A stretch of DNA of 36,344 nt, taken from assembly GCA_018001935.1 (NCBI GenBank), contig JAGNHB010000059.1, forward strand, positions 1 through 36,344, in the 5' to 3' direction. A program made the position numbers and the translations under genes. This document shows, piece after piece, positions 16,751 through 25,432 of this stretch (the stretch's first letter is position 1; every line of letters starts with the position of its first letter). The notes beneath the pieces are model-generated. The model was given only the letters and a program-made list of their open reading frames with translations, was not told the origin of the DNA and did no database searches. The DNA comes from Acidobacteriota bacterium. Its GTDB lineage: Bacteria; Acidobacteriota; JAAYUB01.

Positions 16751-18799
16751 ATGAACCCTCCCGTGAACCTCGTCCTCGGCATCCACCTCCACCAGCCGGT
16801 CGGAAACTTCGAGCACGTCCTCGAATCCTCTTTCCGCCACGCCTACGAGCCCTTCATGACCCTGTTCGAGCGGTACGACGGCCTCTCCATGGTCTGGCAC
16901 TGCACGGGGTTTCTCCTCCGGTGGCTGGAGGAGAAGCACCCGGATTACGTGGCCATGCTGCGGGACCTGGTGGAACGGGACCGGCTCGAGGTCCTCACCG
17001 GGGGCATGTACGAGCCGATCTTTCCCGTCATCCCCCCCGGCGACCGCCGGGAGCAGATCCAGAGGCTCTCGGGCGAGGTAAACCGCCTGTTCCGGACCAC
17101 CCCCGCGGGCGCCTGGCTCGCCGAGAGGGTCTGGGAACCGGGCCTGGTGGCGGACCTCGCCGGCGCGGGGGTCCGTTACGTCTGCCTGGACGACTACCAC
17201 TTCTTCGCTTCCGGCCTCCTCCCGGAGGAGATCGACGGCTACTTCATGGTGGAGGACCTGGACCACGCCGTCGCCGCCTTCCCCATCAGCGAGCCGATGC
17301 GCTACCTCATCCCCTGGGCGGAGGTCCCGCGCGTGCGGGAGGAGTTCCGCCGGCTCCACGAGGCGGGCCGGACGCTCGCGGTCATGCTCGACGACGGGGA
17401 GAAGTTCGGCGCCTGGCCGAAGACCCACGACTGGGTCTACACCCGGCACTGGCTCTCCGACTTCTTCACCCTGCTCCAGGACGACCGGCACCACGTCCAG
17501 ACCGTCACGCTCCGGAAGTTCTGGGAGGCGCACCGCCCCGTCGGCCGGGCGGCGCTCCCGGTGGCCTCGTACATCGAGATGGGGCAGTGGGCCCTGCCGG
17601 CGGAGAGCGCCCGGCGCTTCGAGGAGTGGAAGTCGCGTTTCGAGCGGGAAGGCGTGTTCAACCAGGTGAAACCGTTCCTCCAGGGCGGCATCTGGCGCAA
17701 CTTCCTCGTGAAGTACCCGGAGAGCAACTACCTCCAGAAGCGGATCATCGCCCTCTCCCGGGCCTTCGACCGGGCCGGGCGGCGGGCGTCCCCCGCCTAC
17801 GAGCACCTGCTCCGGGCCCAGTGCAACGACGTCTTCTGGCACGGCGTCTTCGGGGGCCTCTACCTCCCGCACCTGCGCCACGAGGCCTGGCGGAACCTGC
17901 TCCTGGCCGAGCAGGGGCTGGAAGAGGCGGAGGGCCGGCCGGCCGCCGGGACCGCCATCCTCCACGAGGACCTCGACCTGGACCGCCACGACGAGGCCGT
18001 CATCCGTCACCCCCTCTACACGGCGGTGGTTTCCCCCGGGCAGGGGGGCGCCCTCCTCGAACTCTCCTACCGGCCCGCGGCCTACAACCTCCTGGCCGGC
18101 CTGGCCCGATGGCGGGAGAAGTACCACCTCACGGCCTCCACCGCCCGCGTCGTCCGGACCGACGGCGACGCGTCCACCCACCGGGAGGACTTCGGGGAGC
18201 TGGTCTTCGACGCCCAGCCGCGCTGGTCCTGCCGGGAGGCGCTCTTCGAGGACGTCCCCGACCCCGCCGGCCTGCGCACCAACCACGCCGCCCCGCGGGT
18301 CTCCTTCGCGCAAACGGTGTTCGAGGAGGAGGCGGCCTGTCCCTCGGGTGTCCCCCTGAGGGCCGTCGCCGGGGGAGCGACGCTCCGCAAGCGGTACGTT
18401 CCGCTGCCGGACGCCGCCGAACTGGAGGTGGTCTACCATCTCGTCTCGGACGTCGACGGCCACCTCGGCATCGAGTGGACCCTCGGCCTCTCGGGGGGGG
18501 AAGACCCCGAGAAGTGCATCTATCCCGCCCTCCGTCGCCTCGAGGCCCGCGGCATCGCCCCGGACGGCCTGTGGGACGGCGTGGACGGCGTGACCGTGGA
18601 GGACCGGCGGGACGGTTTCCTGGCCGAGTTCCTCTTCTCCGGCCCCGCGTCCGTCCGCCATTTCGCCGTGGAGTCCGTCTCCCTGTCCATCGACACCATG
18701 GAACGGACTTTCCAGGGGCTCGGGCTGTGGTTCTTCTTCAAGGTCGGCAAGGGGGAGAACCGCCTGAGCTTCAAGCTGCGCCTGACACCGACGGTCTGA
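16751..18799 (+). CDS. GH57 4-alpha-glucanotransferase-like enzyme
   Basis: 682 residues, resembling the Thermococcus 4-alpha-glucanotransferase in length and motif positions. Seen are IHLHQPVGNF (11-20), GGMYEPIFPVIPPGDR, AERVWEPGL with the nucleophile Glu125, and LDDGEKFGAWP with Asp214-Asp215 at the acid/base site. CNDVFWHGVFGGLYLP is characteristic of this subgroup. The C-terminal half corresponds to the DUF1925/DUF1926 beta-domains. Such enzymes transfer maltooligosaccharide units between alpha-1,4-glucans. There is no signal peptide. It is co-oriented with and close to the upstream GH57 gene and the downstream galT (31 nt), so it is probably one operon. An amylase activity is the main alternative. 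Confidence 0.92.
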   Translation: MNPPVNLVLGIHLHQPVGNFEHVLESSFRHAYEPFMTLFERYDGLSMVWHCTGFLLRWLEEKHPDYVAMLRDLVERDRLEVLTGGMYEPIFPVIPPGDRREQIQRLSGEVNRLFRTTPAGAWLAERVWEPGLVADLAGAGVRYVCLDDYHFFASGLLPEEIDGYFMVEDLDHAVAAFPISEPMRYLIPWAEVPRVREEFRRLHEAGRTLAVMLDDGEKFGAWPKTHDWVYTRHWLSDFFTLLQDDRHHVQTVTLRKFWEAHRPVGRAALPVASYIEMGQWALPAESARRFEEWKSRFEREGVFNQVKPFLQGGIWRNFLVKYPESNYLQKRIIALSRAFDRAGRRASPAYEHLLRAQCNDVFWHGVFGGLYLPHLRHEAWRNLLLAEQGLEEAEGRPAAGTAILHEDLDLDRHDEAVIRHPLYTAVVSPGQGGALLELSYRPAAYNLLAGLARWREKYHLTASTARVVRTDGDASTHREDFGELVFDAQPRWSCREALFEDVPDPAGLRTNHAAPRVSFAQTVFEEEAACPSGVPLRAVAGGATLRKRYVPLPDAAELEVVYHLVSDVDGHLGIEWTLGLSGGEDPEKCIYPALRRLEARGIAPDGLWDGVDGVTVEDRRDGFLAEFLFSGPASVRHFAVESVSLSIDTMERTFQGLGLWFFFKVGKGENRLSFKLRLTPTV

Positions 18800-18830
18800 A
18801 GCCCGCCGCCGGGCCGAAGCGAGGAACCCC

Positions 18831-19892
18831 ATGCCCGAATTGCGACACGATCCCATCCAGAAGCAGTGGGTGATCATCTCGGTGGAACGGGGCAAGCGGC
18901 CCCGGGATTTCCAGCTGCCCCGCGAGGAGGACAAGAAGGAGATTTTCTGCCCGTTCTGCCCCGGGAACGAGGCGAAAACGCCCCCGGAGATCGTGGCGGT
19001 CCGGGATAACGGGTCCTCCCGGGACGGCCCGGGGTGGGACGTCCGCGTGGTCCCGAACCTCTACCCGGCCCTGATGATCGAGGGCGAACTGGAAAAGCGC
19101 GGGGTCGGCCCCTACGACCGGATGCGGGGCGTGGGCGCCCACGAGGTGGTGGTGGAGACGCCCCTCCACGACCTCGACATGGCGGACATGCCCGTGGAGC
19201 ACCTGGCGCGCGTCCTCGAGGTCGTCCGCTCCCGCTGGCTCGACCTGAGCCAGGACGAGCGCTTCAAGTACATCCTGATCTTCCGGAACCACGGCCTGGC
19301 CGCGGGGGCGACCCTCCCCCACCCCCACTCCCAGATCATCGCTACCCCCGTTACGCCCAAGGTGGTGTCCATGAAGCTCGACTCGGCCAAGGCCCACTTC
19401 ATGCTGAAGAACCGGTGTCTCTTCTGCGACATTCTCACCGACGAACTGGACCGCCAGGACCGCATCATCACCACCAACGACCACTTCGTCGCCTTCACGC
19501 CCTACGCCTCCCGCTTCCCCTTCGAGATCACCATCATGCCCCGGCAGCACGGCCACAGCTACGCGCTGATGGACCACCGCCAGGTGGCCGACCTCGCCAC
19601 CCTTCTCAAGGAAACCCTGATGCGCCTCAAACTCGGGCTGAAGGACGCTCCCTACAACATGATGATCCACACGGTGCCCAACATCCACGCCAAGCCGAAA
19701 CGGGCCTTCTACTGGGACACCGTCGAGTGGGATTTCCACTGGCACATCGAGATCTTCCCCCGGCTCACCCGCTTGGCCGGGTTCGAGTGGGGAACGGGGT
19801 TCTACATCAACCCCACCCCGCCCGAGGACGCCGCCGCGTTCCTGCGGGAGGTCTTCGTCATGCAGACCGGGCGTCTCGAGCCCGAACGCTGA
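18831..19892 (+). CDS. galT: GalT-like hexose-1-phosphate uridylyl/adenylyltransferase
   Basis: 353 residues of the GalT branch of the HIT superfamily. The zinc-site pair Cys40/Cys43 (CPFC), a second CLFC near residue 200, and the active-site HPHSQ (His164, nucleophile His166) are intact. The C-terminal HWHIEIFPR and GTGFYINPTPPEDAA segments are typical of GalT and of the related ADP-glucose phosphorylase group. The textbook reaction exchanges UDP-glucose and galactose-1-phosphate. Lying between a glucanotransferase and glycogen synthase, with no galK or galE here, a role linking glucose-1-phosphate with UDP- or ADP-glucose is equally plausible (inference). GAGGAA serves as SD. Confidence 0.9.
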   Translation: MPELRHDPIQKQWVIISVERGKRPRDFQLPREEDKKEIFCPFCPGNEAKTPPEIVAVRDNGSSRDGPGWDVRVVPNLYPALMIEGELEKRGVGPYDRMRGVGAHEVVVETPLHDLDMADMPVEHLARVLEVVRSRWLDLSQDERFKYILIFRNHGLAAGATLPHPHSQIIATPVTPKVVSMKLDSAKAHFMLKNRCLFCDILTDELDRQDRIITTNDHFVAFTPYASRFPFEITIMPRQHGHSYALMDHRQVADLATLLKETLMRLKLGLKDAPYNMMIHTVPNIHAKPKRAFYWDTVEWDFHWHIEIFPRLTRLAGFEWGTGFYINPTPPEDAAAFLREVFVMQTGRLEPER

Positions 19893-19938
19893 GCGTCCCC
19901 CGGGGGGGAGCAGGTCCCCGGGACGGTGGACAAACGGC

Positions 19939-19946
19939 AAGGAGGT
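19939..19946 (+). promoter_or_regulatory. Ribosome binding site fixing the glgA start
   Basis: AAGGAGGT, 5 nt before the ATG at 19952. It decides the start because the frame stays open for about 900 nt upstream through galT. Confidence 0.85.
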
Positions 19947-19951
19947 ACGGA

Positions 19952-21436
19952 ATGAACATTGCCTTCATCACGGCCGAGATGGCCCCCCTGGCCAAGGTCG
20001 GCGGGCTGGCGGACGTGGCCGGCTCCCTTCCGGCCGCCCTCCGGGAGGAAGGGTGCGGGGTGTCGGTCTTCCTGCCCCGCTACGCGGAACTGGGCGTCGG
20101 GGCCCCGATGGACGCCGGGACGGTCGTTCACCGCGGGACGGTGGAGGTCCTCCCCGGCGTCGACGAAAGCTACCAGGTCCTCGAGACCCTTGCGCCCGCG
20201 GCCCGGATACCGGTCTACCTCGTTCACAACAACCGCTTTTTCGCCCGCCCGGGAGTCTACACCGACCCGGACACCGGCGAGGAGTACGGCGACGCCCCGC
20301 TCCGCTACCTCTTCTTCTGCAAGGCGGCCCTGGACTTCATGCTCCGGGAGGGGCGGGTCCCGGACGTCCTTCACGCCCACGACTCCCACACCGCCCCGGC
20401 CCTCGTGCTGGCGCGGAAGTGGGGGCCCGCCCAGGACGCCTTTGCCCGCACCGCCTCCCTGCTGACCATCCACAACATCGCCTACCAGGGGATCTACCCG
20501 AGGGACGTGGTGGCGGCCTTCGGCGTCGGCAGCGAGGACTTCTTCCCCATGTCCCCCTTCGAGTATTTCGGGAAGGTGAACTTCCTGAAACTGGGGATTC
20601 TCTTCGCCGACGCGGTGAACACCGTCAGTGAACGCTACGCCCGGGAGATCTCGGAGACCGAGGAGTACGGCTGCGGCCTCCAGGACATCCTGACCCAGCG
20701 CGCGGCCGACGTCCACGGCATCCTCAACGGGGTCGACACCACCGTGTGGAACCCCTGCACCGACAAGAAGATCCCGGCCCACTACTCCGCCGAGTCCCCG
20801 GCCCGGAAACTGGTGAGCAAGCGGGCGCTCATCGCGGCGTGCGGGTTCCGGGACGGCGAGCTTTCCAAGCCGCTGATCGGGATGATCGGCCGACTGGTGG
20901 ATCAGAAGGGGATCGACCTGGTGGTGGAGATCCTCCCCCGGCTCGCGGCGGAGAACGTGCGGATGGTGGTGCTCGGGTCCGGCCTCCCCCGGTACCAGGA
21001 GATCTTCCTGGAGGCCGCGGAGAAATACCCCGACTTCCTGAAGGTCCGGATCGGTTTCGACGACGGCCTCGCCCACCTGATCGAGGCGGGGGCCGACATG
21101 TTCCTCATGCCCTCCCGCTTCGAGCCGTGCGGCCTGAACCAGATGTACAGCATGCTCTACGGGACGGTCCCCATCGTCCGCGCCACGGGGGGCCTCGCCG
21201 ACACCGTCGTCCCCTGGGACTCGGTCCGGGGGGACGGCACCGGCTTCGTATTCAAGGAGTACTCCGCCGACAGCCTTTTCGGCGCCATCCGGGAGGCCCT
21301 GGAAGCCTTCGCCCACATGGACACCTGGCGGGGCCTCATGAAGAACGGAATGACCCGGGATTTCACCTGGCAGCGCTCCGCGCGGCAGTACCTCCGGTTG
21401 TTCGAGAAAATCGCGGCCCGTCGGCAGACGGCTTGA
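19952..21436 (+). CDS. glgA: Glycogen synthase (GT5)
   Basis: A 494-residue bacterial-type glycogen synthase that elongates alpha-1,4-glucan from ADP-glucose (possibly UDP-glucose). The N-terminal GT5 signature KVGGLADV (15-22) binds the nucleotide sugar. HAHDSHTAP carries the conserved active-site His. The C-terminal Rossmann half has GRLVDQKGIDL and SRFEPCGLNQMYSM with the catalytic Glu391. Length and motif order are normal. It is the last gene of the cluster GH57, GH57, galT, glgA. Neither glgC, glgB nor glgP is in the window. Confidence 0.95.
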   Translation: MNIAFITAEMAPLAKVGGLADVAGSLPAALREEGCGVSVFLPRYAELGVGAPMDAGTVVHRGTVEVLPGVDESYQVLETLAPAARIPVYLVHNNRFFARPGVYTDPDTGEEYGDAPLRYLFFCKAALDFMLREGRVPDVLHAHDSHTAPALVLARKWGPAQDAFARTASLLTIHNIAYQGIYPRDVVAAFGVGSEDFFPMSPFEYFGKVNFLKLGILFADAVNTVSERYAREISETEEYGCGLQDILTQRAADVHGILNGVDTTVWNPCTDKKIPAHYSAESPARKLVSKRALIAACGFRDGELSKPLIGMIGRLVDQKGIDLVVEILPRLAAENVRMVVLGSGLPRYQEIFLEAAEKYPDFLKVRIGFDDGLAHLIEAGADMFLMPSRFEPCGLNQMYSMLYGTVPIVRATGGLADTVVPWDSVRGDGTGFVFKEYSADSLFGAIREALEAFAHMDTWRGLMKNGMTRDFTWQRSARQYLRLFEKIAARRQTA

Positions 21437-21444
21437 TTTTTCGA

Positions 21445-21473
21445 TTGTCTTTGAGCCGAAACCCCGTTATTCT
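21445..21473 (+). promoter_or_regulatory. Putative promoter of the coiled-coil gene
   Basis: TTGTCT (21445-21450), 17 nt, TATTCT (21468-21473), about 38 nt before the ATG at 21512. It suggests that the coiled-coil gene starts a new unit after glgA. Confidence 0.5.
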
Positions 21474-21511
21474 ATACGGGCCCGAACTGAAATCCAACAG
21501 GGAGAGTCACT

Positions 21512-24460
21512 ATGGGATTCTTCGACAGGTTTAAGAAAAAACAGCCGACGTCCGGCCTTTCCTTGCTCCACCTCCCGTCGCCCCCGATCACGCCGGCCCA
21601 CGAGGCCCCGCCGGAACCCGAGGCGGTCACCGAGGAGATCGTGACGGAAGAGACGGTGGAGGAGTACGTCGTCCCCGCCGAGGAGATCGAAGCGGAACCG
21701 GTGCTCGAAACGGAAGAGGCGTACGCGGCGGAAGCGGAACCCGCCCCGGTGGAGGAGCCGCCGCCGCCTGTTCCGGCGGTGTCGCCGGCACAGGCGGAGA
21801 TGGACGCTCTCCGGGCTTCCTGGGAGGAGTTGAAAACCGTCTACCTGGCCGTCAAGGACGGGTTCCGGGAGACCCAGGAGGTGGAGGCGAAGCTCCAGAG
21901 CAAGGAACGCCAGTTCTTCCACGAGATCCGCGAGACCCAGTCCGTGCTCGGCGAGATCCTCGGCATCCTGACGGGGAAAGACAGCGAAAAGACCATGGAC
22001 GAGGTCAACGACATCCTGGCCTCCGAGATCGGGACCGGGGACACCGTGCTCGAGGAAGGCCTGGACAAGGAGACCCTCCTCCGCCTGACCCGGGAGAAGT
22101 GCGCGGCCGCCATGCAGGAGATCGCGCAGTTCCTGACGAAGTCCAAGGACACCCTCAACCAGATCAGCGCCGCGAAGACCGAGAAGGAGGCCCGCCTCTC
22201 CCTCCTGGAGCGGCGGGTGGAGGAAACCACGAACTCCCACGCCAAGGCGGGGGAGGTGATGAACGTCTTTCTCCAGGAGAAGAAGCGGATCGAGCGCGAC
22301 ATCGAGTCCCTCATCGCGTCCCGGCGCAACGTCGAGGCCCAGATCTCCCTGCTGGAGGAGAAGGTCGGCGCGATCCGGAAGGAGAAGGAGTCCCTGGAAG
22401 GGCGCACCTCCGACGTCGAGGCGGAGAAGAAACAGCTGGTCCAGCAGAAAGAGGAGGCACGCCGGGGGCTGGTGGAGATCGAGAACAAGCTCGAGAGCCT
22501 CCAGGTGGAACTCCAGCAGCTGAAGGGGGAGGCCGAGACCGCGGAAGGCCTGCTGAAGCTGGCCATCAAGGAAAAGGAAAACCTCGTCGAGGACATCGCC
22601 CTGGTGGAGAAGTCCAAGGAGGACCAACGCTTCTCCCAGCGCCGGCTGGAGACCGAGATCGAGGTCTCGCGGAAGCGGACGGCCTCGATCCTGGCCGAGA
22701 TCGAGGAGATCAAGGCCGAGACGCAGCGCCTCGGCCAGTCCAAGCAGCAGGAGGAGGAGCACGTCGAGCTGGAGGTCAACAAGCTGTCCGAGCTCGAGGC
22801 CCAGCTGGCCCGGGCGAACGAGGAGCGCGACCGCCTGGAAGAGCAGCTCCGGCAGGCCGAAGAACAGCTCAAGGGCGTCCGGCACGACCTGGAGGAAAAG
22901 CAGCTCAAGCTGATGGAAACCGACGAGAACTTCCGGAAGCTCCAGGCGGAATACGAACGGGTCCGCAAGGAGGGCGAAGCCCTTCAGGCCCGCCGGGCCG
23001 AACTCGAGGCGGAGCGCGACGGAGTGCGCGCGGAGATCGCCGCCCTGGATCAGGACACCTCTCCGGCCGAGCGTCTCGCCGCCCTGAAGGCGAAGACCGA
23101 AGAGGAGACAGCCGGTCTGGAGGCCCTCAAGAAGGCCATCGAGGAAACCGGCCTGGAGCATGAGCTGGCCCTGGAGGAACTGGGCAAGACCCGGGAGGCC
23201 AAGGAAGCGGCCGCGCGGAAAGTCCAGGAGGCCGACCAGCAGTTCAGGGAGATCCTGGCCGAGGCGGACCGTCTCCGGGCGGAAAGCGAGGAGCTGCAGG
23301 CCCGCAAGGCCGGCACCGAGAAGGAGCGGGACGGGCTCCTGGCCGAGATCGCCATCCTCGAGAAGGACACCTCCCCCGCCGAGCGTCTCGCGGAGATCAA
23401 GGCGAGGATCGAGACGGAGACGCAGGCGCACGCGTCCCTGAAGGCGGCAATCGAGGAAGCGCAGGCCGGCCACGAGCTGGCCGTCGAGGAACTGGGCAAG
23501 GCCAGGGCGGCCAAGGAAGAGGCCGCGCACAAGGTCCGGGAAGCCGACCAGCAGTTCAAGGACGTCCTGGCCGAATCCGACCGCCTCCGGGAAGCGATCG
23601 AGGACCTGCGGGTTCGCCAGGCGGGGATCGAGAAGGAACGCCAGGGGTTCCTGGCCGAGATCGCCGTCCTCGAAGCCGACGCGTCGCCCGCCGAGCGCCT
23701 CGCTTCCCTGAACGCGAAGATCGCGGAGGAGAACCAGGCGAAGGAAGCGCTCCTGAAATCGATCCGGGAGGCGGAAGTCGGGCGTGAACAGTCCCGTGCG
23801 CAGGTTCAGGCCGCACGGGAAGCGAAGCAGGAAACGGTGCGCCAGGCCGCCGAGGCCGAACAGAACCTGAGGGAGACCCAGGCCGAGGTCGAGCGCATGC
23901 AGGCCCAGCTGGCCGAACTCCGGAAACCGGTCGAAGCGCCCCCGCCGGAACCGGAGCCGGTCCCCGAACCGCCGCCGGCCCCCGAGCCGGAACCCGTCCC
24001 CGAACCGGCGCCTCTCCCCGAACCGGAAGGCATCATCTACGAGGAGGACGAAGCGGCCGCGCCGCCGGCGCCCGCGCCGGTCCATCGCCCGCCCGTCGAC
24101 GACTTCAGGCCACCCCAGCCGGTGCACGTGTCCGCCGCGGCCATCGCCTCGCCCGACACCATCTACGAGGTCGAGGAAGAGACCGCCCCCCCGCCGGCCG
24201 TGGAGGAGAAGCCCGAGTTCCAGACCCCCGAGCACAAGAAGGCGATACGCCTGGCCCGCGTCTGCGTGTCGGACCTGATCCTCTACAACAAGCAGATCCT
24301 GAACACGGCGGCGAACCAGCGGAACTTCTACCAGGTCCTGGAGAGCCACATCAAGAAGGCCGACGACTACTACAAGGAGAAGGTTTCGCCGAAAGTCATC
24401 CAGGAGCGCAACTATTTCAAGGAGGAACTCGAGAAGCTCCGTCTGAGCCTCAAGCCCTGA
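21512..24460 (+). CDS. Large coiled-coil protein with three 104-residue repeats
   Basis: 982 residues; GGGAGAG serves as SD. It has a short basic start (MGFFDRFKKK) and an acidic Pro/Glu/Ala-rich linker to about residue 95. An almost continuous charged coiled coil follows (about 95-805), rich in Glu, Lys, Gln and Leu. A Pro-Glu-Pro segment (about 808-840) and an acidic Ala/Pro linker follow. A compact helical tail closes the protein (from about 908, EHKKAIRLARVCVSDLILYN). There is no signal peptide or membrane helix, so it is probably a cytoplasmic scaffold or filament. SMC-type ATPase motifs are absent. The tail looks like an independent conserved domain; similar tails on regulators of other high-GC bacteria come to mind, but I cannot name it. 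The downstream 267-residue protein may be a partner. Confidence 0.88.
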   Translation: MGFFDRFKKKQPTSGLSLLHLPSPPITPAHEAPPEPEAVTEEIVTEETVEEYVVPAEEIEAEPVLETEEAYAAEAEPAPVEEPPPPVPAVSPAQAEMDALRASWEELKTVYLAVKDGFRETQEVEAKLQSKERQFFHEIRETQSVLGEILGILTGKDSEKTMDEVNDILASEIGTGDTVLEEGLDKETLLRLTREKCAAAMQEIAQFLTKSKDTLNQISAAKTEKEARLSLLERRVEETTNSHAKAGEVMNVFLQEKKRIERDIESLIASRRNVEAQISLLEEKVGAIRKEKESLEGRTSDVEAEKKQLVQQKEEARRGLVEIENKLESLQVELQQLKGEAETAEGLLKLAIKEKENLVEDIALVEKSKEDQRFSQRRLETEIEVSRKRTASILAEIEEIKAETQRLGQSKQQEEEHVELEVNKLSELEAQLARANEERDRLEEQLRQAEEQLKGVRHDLEEKQLKLMETDENFRKLQAEYERVRKEGEALQARRAELEAERDGVRAEIAALDQDTSPAERLAALKAKTEEETAGLEALKKAIEETGLEHELALEELGKTREAKEAAARKVQEADQQFREILAEADRLRAESEELQARKAGTEKERDGLLAEIAILEKDTSPAERLAEIKARIETETQAHASLKAAIEEAQAGHELAVEELGKARAAKEEAAHKVREADQQFKDVLAESDRLREAIEDLRVRQAGIEKERQGFLAEIAVLEADASPAERLASLNAKIAEENQAKEALLKSIREAEVGREQSRAQVQAAREAKQETVRQAAEAEQNLRETQAEVERMQAQLAELRKPVEAPPPEPEPVPEPPPAPEPEPVPEPAPLPEPEGIIYEEDEAAAPPAPAPVHRPPVDDFRPPQPVHVSAAAIASPDTIYEVEEETAPPPAVEEKPEFQTPEHKKAIRLARVCVSDLILYNKQILNTAANQRNFYQVLESHIKKADDYYKEKVSPKVIQERNYFKEELEKLRLSLKP
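22975..23930 (+). repeat. Three tandem 312-bp (104-codon) repeats within the coiled-coil gene
   Basis: The anchor phrase D-T/A-SPAERLA recurs at 23054, 23366 and 23678 (residues 515, 619, 723), spaced exactly 312 bp. Each is followed by similar EELGK-x-R-x-AKE and EADQQF or related heptads. The identical spacing implies recent in-frame amplification. Confidence 0.88.
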
Positions 24461-24478
24461 AGCGTCTTGACGGGGCGG

Positions 24479-24507
24479 TTGAAAACGCCGCCGGTTTCAG
24501 TTACACT
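24479..24507 (+). promoter_or_regulatory. Sigma70-type promoter for the 267-residue gene
   Basis: TTGAAA (24479-24484), 17 nt, TACACT (24502-24507): the same hexamers and spacing as at 12856-12884. The leader to the GTG start is about 75 nt. Confidence 0.6.
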
Positions 24508-24578
24508 GTCACCGGACCCTGCCGCGGCGGAAGGAGCGGCGCACGACAGGCCGGCCGAGCGGCGGCATTTTAACGCAG

Positions 24579-24583
24579 GGAGG
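24579..24583 (+). promoter_or_regulatory. Ribosome binding site supporting the GTG start at 24589
   Basis: GGAGG followed by 5 nt and GTG. The nearest in-frame ATG (24607) has no SD. Confidence 0.7.
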
Positions 24584-24588
24584 AAAGG

Positions 24589-25392
24589 GTGCAAGATTTC
24601 ATCGAGATGCAGGACAACTCGCTGGGCGAGATCGTTTACAACGCCATGGTGCTGTACCGGTTCGGCGATCTGGGGGCGAAGATCGACACGAGCCTGAGCC
24701 GCGAAATCAAGAAAGACACGGACGTGGCCGCGGAAGATGCGCCGCTCCAGCTCCGTCTGCGTCTGCACAACCGGTTCAACATGGACCTCAACAACGTCTA
24801 CGCAATGGAAGTGACGACTTCCGACGAGGCCTTCACCATCGAGACGTCGGTCAACGTCTACCACGACGACTTTCTGAAGGCCAACTTCGATCTCGTCTGC
24901 ATGGATGTGTTCGCCGACGTGCTCAAGGACGTGAACGTGGAGTTCGCCCTGAAGCGCTTCGACTACAACTACACCAACTCGCTCAACCACTGGAAGGCGG
25001 CCAAGGAGAAGCAGTACATCATCGATCCGCAGGTGGACCGCCAGAAGGAAATGCACGACCTCTTCGTGAACTTCCACGACCAGGCGGTCAGCCAGGCCGC
25101 GGGGCTGGGGTCCGTCCGCCTGTCGGACTTCCTCAAGTTCCAGCGCGAGGTCGTCCTCCAGGAGCGCCGACTGACCTACGCCCGGTCCAAGATCCTCAAG
25201 ATCCAGCACCTGGGAACTCATGCCGGCTTCCGGAAGCTGATGGAATGCCCGCAGTTCTTCAGCGTCCTGCTGCTGGAATACTGCCTGGTTCCCCTGTTTC
25301 TGGTCAACGAGTTGTACATCATGAGCCTGATCTACAAACGCAACCTGGAGAACATCCGGGCCGTTCTCCGGAAACGCGTCCAGGAAGTGTAG
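24589..25392 (+). CDS. Unrecognised 267-residue protein
   Basis: No family is recognised. The protein is soluble-looking, with many Asn, Tyr, Phe and Asp residues. An alpha/beta N-terminal half (about 40-135) includes LRLRLHNRFNMDLNNVYAME and VNVYHDDFLKANFDLV. A predominantly helical C-terminal half has one hydrophobic stretch (FFSVLLLEYCLVPLFLV, about 224-240) and a basic amphipathic end. The hydrophobic stretch could be a buried helix or a membrane contact. It follows the coiled-coil gene by 128 nt, has its own promoter, and is closed by a perfect intrinsic terminator. Its composition is less Ala/Arg-rich than the neighbours, which suggests a constrained fold. Confidence 0.82.
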   Translation: MQDFIEMQDNSLGEIVYNAMVLYRFGDLGAKIDTSLSREIKKDTDVAAEDAPLQLRLRLHNRFNMDLNNVYAMEVTTSDEAFTIETSVNVYHDDFLKANFDLVCMDVFADVLKDVNVEFALKRFDYNYTNSLNHWKAAKEKQYIIDPQVDRQKEMHDLFVNFHDQAVSQAAGLGSVRLSDFLKFQREVVLQERRLTYARSKILKIQHLGTHAGFRKLMECPQFFSVLLLEYCLVPLFLVNELYIMSLIYKRNLENIRAVLRKRVQEV

Positions 25393-25396
25393 GACA

Positions 25397-25422
25397 GCGG
25401 TGCGAAAGCACCGCGTTTTTTT
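25397..25422 (+). terminator. Intrinsic terminator (or attenuator) abutting the aguB SD
   Basis: GCGGTGC (25397-25403), GAAA tetraloop, GCACCGC (25408-25414), then G and T7 (25416-25422). It starts 4 nt after the upstream stop, and the aguB SD GAGGT begins at 25423, immediately after the T-tract. Confidence 0.88.
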
Positions 25423-25427
25423 GAGGT
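25423..25427 (+). promoter_or_regulatory. aguB ribosome binding site
   Basis: GAGGT, 5 nt before the ATG at 25433. It selects this ATG over the in-frame GTG at 25400, which lies inside the terminator hairpin. Confidence 0.7.
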
Positions 25428-25432
25428 CCTCC

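Noticed and set aside
21467..24349. A 960-codon minus-strand frame opposite the coiled-coil gene
   Set aside because: Leu/Arg/Phe-rich mirror of the Glu/Lys codons. The plus strand shows heptads, repeats and a good SD.
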